Shown here: in pieces, positions 1 through 12,600 of the stretch
Layout: every line of letters begins with the position of its first letter
How positions within the stretch are numbered: the first letter of the stretch is position 1
From: Paramacrobiotus richtersi
Lineage: Eukaryota > Tardigrada > Eutardigrada > Parachela > Macrobiotidae
Assembly: GCA_034698045.1 (NCBI GenBank)
Contig: JAQGAU010000293.1
Span: 1 to 31,793 of the forward strand
Length of the DNA stretch: 31,793 bases
Direction of reading: 5' to 3'
Translations under genes and position numbers: made by a program
Notes under the pieces: generated by a model
What the model was told of the DNA's origin: nothing
Databases searched by the model: none
The model's input: the letters and a program-made list of their open reading frames with translations, nothing else

Positions 1-646
1 CATTGAGACGGTTACGAAGGTTACTGAGCAGATTACCGTTACGCAAGAGAGACCAGAATTTGCACCGGTTGAGGGGAAACCCGAGTTCGCGCCGTTTGAA
101 GAGATCATCACCTTAGGTCGGCCAGAGTTCGCTACCATTGAAATGGTGCCGGTTGAAGAGAAGCCAGAGTTTGCTACTATGGAAGTGGCGCCCTACGAGG
201 AGATTGTCACACTGGGTAGACCAGAGTTCGCTGCGGTGGAATACGCACCAGCAGAGGAAGTTATAACTGAAACGGTTACGATTACAACAGAGACTACTGA
301 GCAGCCTGAGTTTGTGACCGAGATCACAGAACGTCGTGAGGTAGTAGTGGAATCACGCGGTCAACCGCAGATACCGGAGTATGAGGAAGAGGTGGTCACT
401 GAGACGGTAGTCAGGCGAACAAGTATAGAGATGCCACGCGCAGTGGAGCAGCCTGTCGAGTACATCAGAGAAGTGCGCAAATCAGTGGAAGAAATGGAAG
501 CGATGCCGACAGAGGAACGAATGGAAATCGTGTTTGAACGGCCGGTGATGGAGGGACCGGAGTTCCCAGAAGTGGAGATGGTCAATGTCACTAGAGAAAC
601 GTTTGTGAGTGAACTCGAGCGTCCGACAAAACCAGAATACGAAGAG
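1..646 (+). CDS. Exon 1 (partial): PEVK-like spring
   Basis: Codons start at position 2, and the exon is cut by the window edge. It encodes about 215 residues rich in Glu, Val, Thr and Pro without Cys or Trp. The first third is built of RPEFA/KPEFA units. The rest is less repetitive and contains R-R-T-S at 413-424, a basophilic-kinase consensus. The exon ends after a Glu codon at the donor gtattc (647), phase 0. Beyond it the open frame runs to a stop at 734-736, but that stretch is hydrophobic and has three Cys, unlike the spring, so I treat it as intron. Position inside the titin-like spring follows from its continuity with exon 2. Confidence 0.85.
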
Positions 647-3600
647 GTATTCATCGACCTTGTCTTTTGTCGCTTAAAGTTTTGCTGTATTGATACGCAT
701 GTAATCGTATTGACTGAATTCGTAGATTTTGTTTAATATAAATAAATGATAAAGCAATTTATAATACATAATAATACATACATAAATATTGAATATGGTC
801 CTTTTTTACATGATTAAGTTCTTATCAGTTATAAATCTTACAATGCAGCTCTGCAAAGTGATTTACAGCATTTTGATCGCTTCACGATTGGTTATTGGTC
901 GGTACTCTTACTACTCTAATTGTTGAATCGTTAAACAGGTTAAATTAACGTTCGAGCGCCCGGTATTAGAAGAATACCACACTGAGCCAGCTCCTGTCGA
1001 AGAGGAAACAATTACCGAAACGACAACCGTCACACGTCGGTATTCCACCGAATACGCAGTGATGCCGCAGATCCAACGCCGGCCTTCGGTCACCGAGCAA
1101 AGAGAATACATTGTCGAAATGACGGAAACTGTTCCCGAAACCATTGAAGAAACTCGTGTGGCCTATGAAGAGCACATTATGCCGGAAGAAATCCCGACTA
1201 TCGAGCATGACATCCGTGAACTCCAGACGACAGAAGAAGTCATCAGAATGCAACGACCGGAATATGCGCAATTCGAAGGACAGGTGACGATCAAACGGCG
1301 ACCATCGGCGCCCTATGAAGAAACTATCATCGAAGAGATGATCGAGACTATAATCCGACCAGAGTTTGCGGAAACCGACATCTTCCTTGGTCAACCGGAA
1401 ATGGCTCGGATTGAGTTTGCTCCAGAAGAAATAACAGAAGAAAACATCACTGTCACGACTGTTACAAAAGTTACGGAAGTTGTTGAGAAACCGGAACAAC
1501 CAACCGAGATTGTTGTTTCTACCACCGAAAAAGTGAAAAAGTCGGAATCACCGAAACCGGAGTTTGCTGAGATCGAATTCTCCAAGCCGGAAATGGCTCG
1601 GATTGAATTTTCTCCAGAAGAAACAACCGAAGAAGAAATTACTGTCACGACTGTTACAAAAGTTACGGAAGTTGTTGAGCAACCGGAACAACCCGCCGAG
1701 ATTGTTGTTTCCACCATCGAAAAAGTGAAAAAGCCGGAATCACCGAAACCGGAATTTGCCGAAATTGACATCTCCAGGCCGGAGCTGGCGCAGATTGAAT
1801 TTGCGCCGGAAGAGAAAGTGGAAGAAGAAATCACCGTCACCACTATCACAAGAACAACTGAGGTTGTTGAAGAACAGGAGCAACCAACGGAGATTGTCAC
1901 TACCACGGTCGAGAAGTACGAAAAACCGGAATCACCAAAACCGGAGTTTGCTGAGATCGACATCTCCAGACCGGAACTCGCACAGATTGATTTTGCCCCG
2001 GAAGAAACAGTGGAAGAAGAAATCATTGTTACCACTATTACCCGAACAACTGAAGTTGTTGAACAGCAGGAGCAACCAACGGAGATTGTCACTACCACTG
2101 TCGAGAAGTATGAAAAGCCCGAATCACCAAAACCGGAGTTTGCTGAGATTGACACCTCCAGGCCGGAATTGGCACAGATTGAATTTGCACCGGAAGAAAT
2201 AGTGGAAGAAGAAATCACCGTTACCACTGTCACAAGAACCACGGAGGTGACTGAACAAGCTGAACAGCCCGCGGAGATTGTCGTTACCACGCCAAAGAAG
2301 GTTGAAAAGCCCGTGTCACCCAAACGAGAATTTGCCGAGATCGATATCACCAAACCGGAACTGGCCCAGATTGAATTCGCACCAGAAGTGCAGCCAGAGA
2401 CTGAGGAGATCATCGAAACTGTTACAACGGTAACTACTATTACCGAAGAAGCGGAACAACCCAGACCGGCGGAGATTGTCCAAATATCGAAACCGGTCGA
2501 AGAAATCAAGAGAACAGAAGAGATCGTCACGGTAACTGAAACGATCCAAAAGCCTGAATCAGCGAAGCCGGAATTTGCCGAGATTGATTTCTCAGTGGGC
2601 CAACCGGAAATTGCGCAGATTGAGTTTGTACCGCAACAGCCGCAAGTGGAAGAAGTATTCACGTCGAAAATAGCGGAGACTGATGTCTCCGAAGTCACCC
2701 TAAGAGAAACAACCACGGTGGTAACGACCGAAACTGTGGTCAAACCGGAATCTCCCACACCAGAATTTGCGGAGGTTGATGTGTCTTTAGGACGGCCGGA
2801 GTTTGCAGAACTTGCCATTGTCAAACCGGAAATGGCTCCCGTTGAGGTAGCAACTGTTCCTAAACAACTGCCAAAACCTGAGATAACGGAAGAGAAGACA
2901 GTGACAACTGTGGTGACGGAGACGGTGAAACGGGAATCACCCAAACCAGAATTCGCGGAAATTGACTTTTCTGTCGGTCAGCCGGAATATGCTCCCTATG
3001 AGGAGGTTCAAGCCGCGAAGGAAGAGGAGATAATGCAGACTGAAACAATTGTGACAACGGTCACGGAAATCGTCAGCAAACCGGAAGAACGACAACCCGA
3101 AATGATTACAGTTGTCAGACCAGACATGACGGTCGAAGAATTCATTGAGGAAAGACCGGCGGTCACCGAAACAATAACAGTCACAAAGGTCACGGAGCAA
3201 ATCGAGCAACCCAGACCCGAATTCGCCGAGATTGATATCTCCATGGGGAGACCAGAGTTCGCTCCGGTTGAAGTCTACGAGATGCCTCATGTGGTGGAAC
3301 GGATCGAGACCGTCGAGACGATGATTACAGTAAAGAAACCAGAGTCACCAAAACCTGAGTTTGCCGAAATCGACATCTCTAAACCGGAACTGGCGCAGAT
3401 TGAGTTTGCGCCGGAAGAAACAGTGGAAGAAGAAATTACGGTCACCACTATCACAAAAACAACTGAGGTTGTTGGACAACAAGAGAAACCCACGGAGATT
3501 GTCACTACCACGATCGAGAAGTACGAAAAGCCGGAATCGCCAAAACCGGAGTTTGCCGAAATCGACATCTCTAAACCCGAAATGGCGCGTATTGAATTTG

Positions 3601-6600
3601 CACCGGAAGAAAAAGTGGAAGAGGAAATTACGGTTACCACTGTCACAAGAACAACTGAAGTTGTTGAGCAACCAACCGAAATTGCCGTTTCGACTATCGA
3701 AAAGGTTGAAAAGCCTGAATCTCCAAAACCAGAATTTGCCGAAATTGACATCTCTAAGCCGGAACTGGCGCAGATTGAATTTGCACCGGAAGAACAAGTG
3801 GAAGAGGAAATTACCGTTACCACCATCACCAGAACAACTGAAGTTGTTGAACAACAGGAACAACCAACGGAGATTGTCACCACCGCGGTCGAGAAGTACG
3901 AAAAACCGGAATCGCCAAAACCTGAGTTTGCCGAGATCGACATCTCTAGACCGGAAATGGCGCAGGTTGAATTTGCCCCGGAAGAACAACCACAAGTCGA
4001 ACAAATTACTGAAACGATAACGACTGTGACTACCATTACTAGGGAATCCGAACAACCGAGACCAGTGGAGATCGTCGAGATAACCAAACCGACTGAAGAA
4101 ATTCGGACAACGGAGAAGGTTACTACTGTAATAGAAACAGTAAAAAAACCGGAGTCGCCCAAGCCAGAGTTTGCCGAAATCGATTTCACGTTGGGCAAGC
4201 CAGAACTTGCTGAGATCGAGTTCGCACCGGAACGTAAGCCCGAAACTGAAGAAATCACCGAAGTTGTCACGATGACTACAAAGGTCACGAAAGTGGAAAA
4301 GCCTCTACCAGCAGAAGAGATCGAAACAACGGAAACCGTTGTGACCATGATCGAAACCGTCAAAAAGCCGGAATCACCAAAACCGGAATTCGCCGAGTTC
4401 GACATCTCCCTTGGTCAGCCAGAAAGAGCGCAGATTGATTTCGCCCCCGAACGGAAACCAGAAACGGAAGAAATTATCGAAACTGTGACAACAGTCACCA
4501 CCGTTACTCGCGAAGTTGAACAACCTCAGCAGCCGGTGGAAATCGTCGAGATCCCGAAACCTGAAGAATTCGAAACGACCGAGAGAACCGTGACAATCAT
4601 CGAAACTGTTAAGAAACCGGAGTCCCCAAAGCCCGAGTTTGCGGAGATTGACATCTCCCTTGGCCAGCCGGAGAGGGCGCAGATCGAGTTTGCACCAGAA
4701 GAACAACGAAAAATCAAAGAAGTTGTCACTGAAGTTATCACAGAAGAAGTGGTTAAACCTGAATCTCCGAAACCTGAATTTGCAGAGATCGATGTTTCCA
4801 GGCCGGAGATAGCCCAAATCGAAATCGCTCCTAAACAACCCGTCGAAGAAGTAATCACCACCGTAACCGAAACCGTTATAAAAAAATTCTTCCCTAAACC
4901 GGAAATGGCGGAAATCGATATTTCACTGGGTCAGCCAGAATATGCACCGGTGGAGATTGTTGAAACAGTCACTGAGAGACGAGTATCGATAAAACCAGAG
5001 TATGCCGAACTTGACATTTCCCTCGGTCGACCGGAATTCGCTCCACTGGAAACGGTACAAATGGAGATCGTCACTCAACCAACGGAGGAAATCATCACCG
5101 AAACCATTGTTACGACGACCACATACGAAACTGTACCGGAAAGGGAAGAAATAACCGAAACCGATGTGGTAACGGAGACCGTCACCCGGGAGGTTATCCT
5201 TGAAGAAGAGAAACCACAAGTATCAGAAGTGGTACTGCGACGCCCGTCACTCCCGGAAAAGGAGTATGCCGAGTTTGATGTGGCGTTGGGGAAGCCGGAG
5301 TTTGCTTCACTGGAAACAGCTGTGGTGTTGAAACGGCGTCCCAGTCGGCCTAAAGAAGAGGAAACCATTACGGAAGTGATCATGACACGGGAAGATCGAC
5401 AGGGAGGAACTGTAACAGAAGAGACTACTGTTGAAACTATTACGGAGTACTGGCAGCCAGAGCGGATACTGGAAACGGAGACCGTTGTTAGCGAAATTTA
5501 TGAAACCAAACAACCAGAGGTAAATTCGACATGTTTTTAACTAGCATAATTTGGTTTTTATTCATATATATTTTATTTATTTGTAGACATATTTTGCTAT
5601 GTTTTTTATTTAATTTATATATATTATTATATTTTTTTGTGTTATTAATATGCTAAGTTACTTCTGGATTTCTTTGCTCTTCGATTTACTTCGCATATTT
5701 ATTTATTTGTATATTTTGTTATATTTTTATCTAATTTAAATATATTAATATAATTTTATTTATGTATTAATATTTTATCTTTACTTCTCGTCTTTTACTG
5801 CTGTGCGAAACAGTAACGTCTGTTTTAAAATTTAACCTATGATTGTGTTCTGCAGGTTACACCTGAAGAACGGTTGCAGCCGGAATTCGCTCAAATCGAA
5901 GAGTACCGCCCGGTTATTCCGGAGCAGCCTACAACAACCATAACCGAGGAAATCACAATAACAAGAGTTGTCACTGAGGGACACAAGCCGGAATTCGCCG
6001 AAATAGCTTTCCAACCCGTGCCACAACCTGAACGTGAAACGGTGGTAATTGAAGAAGTGACTACAAAGGAAGTGGAAGAGCAGCCAGAGTTTGCTGAAAT
6101 CGCTTTCCAACCAACTGAAAAACCGCAACCTGAAACCATTGTCACCGAAGAAATCACGGTGACAGAAGTTTTCCAAGAAGACCGCAAACCGGAATTTGCT
6201 GAGATTCTGTACCAACCGGAAGAGAAACCAACGGTGGAAAGTGTGGTCAGTGAACATGTCACTATTGTTCGAAAGCCGGAAGAGAAACCAGAGTTCGCGG
6301 AACTTGCGTTCCAACCCGTTACAGAAGTAACACTTGAAGCAACGATAACTGAAGAACGACCGGTGCCGGTAGTACCAACGGAAGAACAACCAGAGTTCGC
6401 CGAGATTGTCATTCCGAAACAAGAAGTCACAACGATCGAAGAAGTGACGATCACGGAAATTATTACCGAAAAGAGACCGGAAACCGAGGTAACGGTAACC
6501 GAAGAGGTGGTAGTAATGGAGACTGTTCCGCGAGAAGAAAAGCCGGAAGTTGCGGAAGTAGCCTTCCAGCCGGTAACGGATGTGGTGGAAGAGAAGCCGG

Positions 6601-9600
6601 AATTCGCTGAAGTTGCGTTCCAACCAGCACCGGAAGTGAAACTGGAAGCGACCGTTACTGAAGAACGGCCGGTACCGGTGGTACCAGCAGAAGAAATACC
6701 CGAGTTTGCCGAAGTAATTATTCCAAAATCGGAAGTCACCACGGTTGAAGAGGTTACCGTTACGGAAATTATCACTGAAAGGAAGCCAGAAAGGGAAATC
6801 ACTGTGCTGGAGGAGACGATAACTGAGCAGGTGGTACCACGAGAAGAGAAGCCAGAATATGCGGAAGTGGCGTTCCAACCGGTGCAAGAAGTGAAACTAG
6901 AGGCAACCGTAACTGAAGAACGACCGGCGCCATTGGTTCCAGCAGAAGAAAAGCCCGAGACTGCTGAACTCGGGTTCCAACCGCAACCGGAAATGGTCAC
7001 TATTGAAGAGGTCACAATAACCGAGGTGATAACTGACACCAAGCCAGAAACGGAAACTGTTGTGTCCGAATATGTGACCATTGTTTCACGTGAAGAACAG
7101 CCAGAGTTTGCTGAAGTGGCATTCCAACCAGCACTGGAAGTAAAACTGGAAGTTACCGTGACTGAAGAACGACCGGCACCAGTGGTACCAAGAGAACAAC
7201 AGCCAGAACTTGCTGAAATCGCGTTCCAACCGGAAACGGTTACTATTGAGAAGGTCACCATCACAGAAGTGGTAACCGAGACCAAACCGCAAGAACAAAC
7301 TACGGTAACGGAAGAGGTAACAATCGTTCCACGGGAAGAAAAGCCCGAGTTTGCGGAAGTCGTCTTCCAGCCGGTTTCGGAAGTGAAACTCGAGGCAACC
7401 ATAACTGAAGAAAGGCCAGCACCTGTGGTACCAGCTGAGGAACAGCCCGAGTTTGCTGAAATCGCTTACCAGTCACAACCTGAAACGATTACCATTGAGG
7501 AAGTGACCATCACCGAGGTGATAACCGAGACTAAACCGAGAGAAGAAAGTGTCGTTACGGAGGAAGCAATCGTTGTCCCACGAGAAGAAAAACCCGAGTT
7601 TGCCGAAATTTTGTATCAACCCGCTGAAAAACCTCAGCCTGAGACGGTGGTGGAAGAAACTGTGGTGACCACGATTACCCGAGAAGAAAAGCCGGAATTT
7701 GCAGAAGTTTCGTTCCAGCCACAACCGGAAACTGTGATCACTGAGGAGATCACGGTTACTCGAATAGTCACCGGAGAAAAACAACCGCAACGTGAGGAGA
7801 TAACTGTTCCACAGGAAGAAATGCCGGAATTCGCGGAGATTGCGTTTCAACCGGTGGAAGAAATCCAGTTCACAACGACCATCACCGAAGAAGTGACCGT
7901 GACAGAAATGAAACCTTTCGAGGAAACTGTCCTAACGACACAAACGATTATCAGCGAAACTACATCAAAGGAAGATGTACCAGTAGAAGAGAAACCAGAA
8001 TTTTTAGAAATTGCGGTCCAACCTGTTGAAAGGGTACCGACTGAGACCGTGGTTACGGAAGAAATCACAGAAGTCACCATGGAGGAAACGAAACCAGAGC
8101 TGGCCGAAATTGCCTACCAGCCAGCTCCTCAACCGGAGACGGTCGTGACCGAAGAAACAACGATTACAACTGTGACCTACACAGAAGAAACCCAACCGGA
8201 GACCGTAATAACTGAGGAAGTGATCATTACCGAAGAACTGCCCGAAGAAAAACCGGAACTGGCTGAAATCACATTCCAGCCCGTCGCGGTAGAAGCGGTT
8301 ACTACAGAGGTTTCGGAAGTGACCTTTCCTCGTCCGGAATTTGCACCTCTAGAAACCGATGTATTCATCACCCGACCCGAGAAGGTGGAAGAAATTACCG
8401 AGACCGTTGTTGCCGTTTCTCGGAAGCCCGAAGAACAGATGACTGTGGAAGAGACGATTACAGAAGAAATCACAATGGTTAAGGAACGACCGCGCCGGCG
8501 GTCGGAAGCGGAGATCACATTGGAAATCGAGAAGCCCACTCTAGACTTCCAACCAGTGGAATACCACGTTAAGTATCACGAAGCTGAGAGCATCGGTCCG
8601 GAGCAACCAACAACCGCGGAATCTACTGAAACGGAGATGGTGGAAGAGTTCACACCGAGTTTCAGCAGACCCCTGGTTGAAGAAGCTAAGACAATAGTTG
8701 GAACGCGACCACTGGAATCGGAAGTGTTCGAAGTTATCCAGATGCAGAAGTATACGGCAGGACTGATTCCGGCAGTTACCATTGAGACCACAGAGGAAGC
8801 TGTGGTTCAGCTTGTCACAAGAAAGGAAGAGAAACCAACAGAAATAGAAATCCTAGTTGAAACGCTTGTTACGGAAGAGGTGACGACTGAAAAGATGCTG
8901 GAAACCACCACAATGGTGGAAGAAGGCAAATCGGAACTGGTCACCGCTGTGTCAAGCGAAATGACCTCGCATGGGACCGCTCCAGTGCGTGTTCCAGGTG
9001 AGACGGTAACCGAAACTCCACAGGAACAGCCAGAAGAATTGACCAAACTGGAACAGCCCACTGAAAAGGTCGACGAAACCGTAGAAACCGTGACGTTAGA
9101 AACTGCCACTGGGGAAGAAATCCCAAAGGCTGAAACTACAGAGACTAAGATTCAAGAAATTACTGAGCAGCCAGAAGGAAAAACGGAAATTGTCTGGGAG
9201 CAACCGGTTCCTGCAGAGGTCACCGAGACCACTGAAGTGGAGCTAGTGGTCAAGAAAGAGCAGCCCGTTGAAGTGACCATGACACTTCCTGAAAAGGAGA
9301 CTACAGAGGAAGAGACAGTCACTATTGTGACTGAAGAGACTGTGGAAACAGTTGTCACACCCGCACAGCCGCTTGTTGAGGAGACAGTCGAGACCGTTGT
9401 GGAAACAGTAGTGGAACAAATAATGCCCACTGAAATTGTCAGAGAACGGGAAGAAATCGAAATCGTACCGGAAATTCCGGTGGAAGAGAAGCCAACAAAG
9501 CAGCCGGAAACTAGCGAAACGGTCACCGAAACTACCATGACGGAAACCTTCGAAGCAGCCCCAACAGCGCCTGAACAAATCAGCGAGGAAGTCACTCCAA

Positions 9601-12600
9601 GTGAACTGATGAAAGCTGTACCGTTGGAGGCGCTTTCGGTTCAAGAAGCGAAGAAGGCTACAATACTGGAGCAAGCTGTTGAAGAAAAGGAAGAAAAATC
9701 AGCAGATGAGTTGGGTATAACTCCAAGCATACAAGAAGTACCAACCGAGACTATGGTATCCGAGGTTACCGAAAAGGTCACCGAAACGCCCGCGCCGGAT
9801 TCATCAACCACCGAAGTCATTCAGCGGGACATTGCTGAAATATTCGTTGAAAAAGAAATTGTTCCAGCTGAGAAAACTGAGGTCACAGAGGAGCGGCTGG
9901 AAATCATCCGGGGAGAGAAACCGGTTGAGTTCTCTGTAACGGTACCGGGAGAGAAGGAAGAAGTCACTGAAACCGAAAAGATTGTGACGGAAACGATTGT
10001 AGAAATGGTTACAGAAGTAAGACCGGAAACCATTGTCGAAACAATTACCGAAGTCACCGTGCAGAAACCAGAAGAGATTCAAGAAATCACCGTGACAAGG
10101 AGACAGTCGGTATCGGAAATTACACTGGTTGCTCCAAAACCAGAAATCGAAGAAACTGTCACTGAAGAGACCATTACTCGGGTTGTTGTGGAAGAAACAG
10201 TTCCGGAGCAAGTTGAGGAGACAGAAACTACGACAGTAATTAAACGTAAGAAACCGGAACAAGTATCGGAAACAGCCATCATTTCTGGTGAGGAAACGAC
10301 CACACAGACTATTGTACGGGAGACCGTGGAGGAGGTCACCAGTACGTTCGAGAAACCTAAACCGGAAAAGGTCCCAACCGAAGAAATGGAAGAAAAGCCA
10401 GTACAGCCGTTGGTCGAGGAGATCGAAGTATTTACCGAATCGGTAACTGTCACCACAGAGGAAGTGCGGAAGGAGCTGGACACCGCTGAAATCATGGCCG
10501 TGCCGGTTGTACTGGATGTTATCACTACAAAGGTTTCTGAGCGGCCTGAAGAAACCGTTCCAGAGACAGGTGTTGAAGAGTTGGAAGAGAAGGTGCTCGA
10601 AACCGTCTCTGTCACGGAAACGACAGTAGTGTCAGTTGAAGAAACCGTCCAAACGGTTGAAGCCCCGGTTTCGCTCGAGACTGAGCTCGTAACGGAGGAA
10701 GTCCCCAAGCCGACACCGAAAGATGAGCTGAAATCAACCGAGGAAGAAGAAACCGTTACTAAGGTTGAAACGGAAACGGTTGTTGCTGAAATACCCGCGA
10801 CGGAGTTGGTGACCGAAGGGGAAGTTCCACAGGAGGTTACGGCGGTATCAACTGGACCGGAACAACCACTTGATGTTCTGAAAGTGACCGTTCCCCAACC
10901 GGAGGACGTAGGAGTTCCGGAGAAGGAAGGCGTAAATGAATATGTTCCAGTGCCAGCTGTTTCGGACACGGTCACTGTAACAACGGAAGAGACTGAACTG
11001 ACCACTGCAGTTCCGCAAGAAACTGTTACCGAGGAGACAACAGTAACGGAAATCACGGAGAAGGTCAAGGAAATCGAAACTGAAGTGTTCCATGAAGAAA
11101 TCATCACGAAACCAGCTGAGGAGGTGGTTGTCGTTGAAGAAAAGGAAGGCTCATCCTCCGAAACCACTACAGTCACGGAATTTATTGAGGAAACCGTGAC
11201 CGAAAGGTCAGAAGTGTCCGCCGTGGAAGAACAAGTGCCCGAACAGGTGGTTGCCACAGTGCAGGAAACAGTTACCCGAAGTTTGGTAGAAGTAACTGTC
11301 CCCCAGCCGAAACCAGTCGAAGAAGCTCCTGAAAAAGCGGTAGAAGAAATGACCGCTCCAGAAGTTCGACCAGAGCAACTGGAAGAGCAGCCGGTGCAAG
11401 CAACCGAAATGTTACAAGCAGCCTTTCCAGAACAACCGGAAGTACTGGAGTCTATGGCGCAGCAACAACCTACCGATGAGAAAGCGGAAGTCACAGTTCC
11501 AAGAGCGGCAGAAAGGGAAGTTGTAGAAGAAATGGTGACGGAGGAAATCCTTCGGAGAAAGCCCAAAACGAAGGAGGAGGTCGAAGCTGAGTTTCTTGTT
11601 GAAGAGACCACAACGGTCGCATTCGAAAAGTTCGAAAAGCCGGAGAGCACAGAAGAAACTGTCACCGTTACACAAGTTAAACCAGAAAAGGAGGAGGTTA
11701 CCGAAATCGCAGTACCTGCTACTCAGGAAGCTCCGGAGAAGGAAATCACTGAAACCATCACTGAGACAGTAGTCACTACTGACACTGAAGAAGTGCAGCT
11801 GGGCAAAGCGGAATTCAGCACAACTGAAACGCTCAAAACCACAACGATTGTGAAAGAAAAACCGGAGAAGGAAGTGCCACTGGAACAATCAGAAGAAGTC
11901 GTCACGGAGGTAGTCCACGAAACCGCACTACCAACGGAAACCGTTTTGGTTCTGGAAAGGGCCCAACCAACTGAAATCGAAACCGAAGAGACTGTAGTGA
12001 AGGAGTTGGCTCAGCCTACTCCGGAAGAAGTAACGCAGTTGATTGAGAAACTCGAAGAGGCAATTGAAAAAGGCGTCCCGGTGGAGATCGTTCTCACTGA
12101 GAGAGAACAAGAGGTCATCGAAGAATTCCAGCTTCGAAAGAAGCCACTGACCGTTACTGAGACTACAGAAACCGAGTTCATTGTGACCGCACCGGTACCG
12201 GACATTACTGAGGTGACATTGAAACCGGAAATCCCAACCATCGAAACAACATTCGCAGTCAAAGAGAAGAACCGACTGACCATCGATGAAACTATGGCAT
12301 CGGAGCGGCCCGTGACACCGGCGCTGTTTGAGGAGATTGATACGGTGTCACACGTCCTTCTCATCGAGACACCTTTGGACACCCGAACGACATCGCCGCT
12401 TCCCGCCGAACAGGCCGAAGCGGAATTCGTTCCCATACGCGAAACAGTCATGGCCACTTCGGATACGACGAACATTACCAGTGAGACCACGAGCATCGCT
12501 ATGCTGGTGGAAACGCCCTTAAAGTTTGGGTCTTTACCCGAACGGATCGTCGAAGAAACGCGGTACGAAAAGCCCCAGGAGACGGGCGGGGCACCGTTAT

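Larger units (their letters stand above)
1350..5050 (+). repeat. PEFAEID repeat field of exon 2 (about 20 units)
   Basis: About 20 successive units begin with PEFAEID or a close variant (PEFAEFD, PEMAEID, PEYAELD) and usually end KPESPK. Each opens with a double motif: PEFAEID-[IFV]-S, then PE-[LM]-AQIEFAPEE or LG-[RQK]-PE-[FYR]-A. A Thr/Val-rich segment (VTTVTKVTEVVE) follows. Units vary from about 32 to 90 residues outside two regular blocks, giving both regular and eroded copies. Confidence 0.85.

Noticed and set aside
1391..2944. Long antisense open frame (517 codons) opposite exon 2
   Set aside because: It mirrors the 64-aa repeats. It is Ser/Thr/Gly-rich only because it is the complement of Glu/Thr/Pro/Val codons, and no domain or independent signal is seen.
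10079..11665. Antisense open frame of 528 codons opposite exon 3, and similar ones at 5891-7402, 22344-23921 and 26273-27994
   Set aside because: All lie opposite low-complexity coding sequence and vanish at introns. Their Ser/Val/Thr-rich or Phe/Leu-rich translations are composition shadows.
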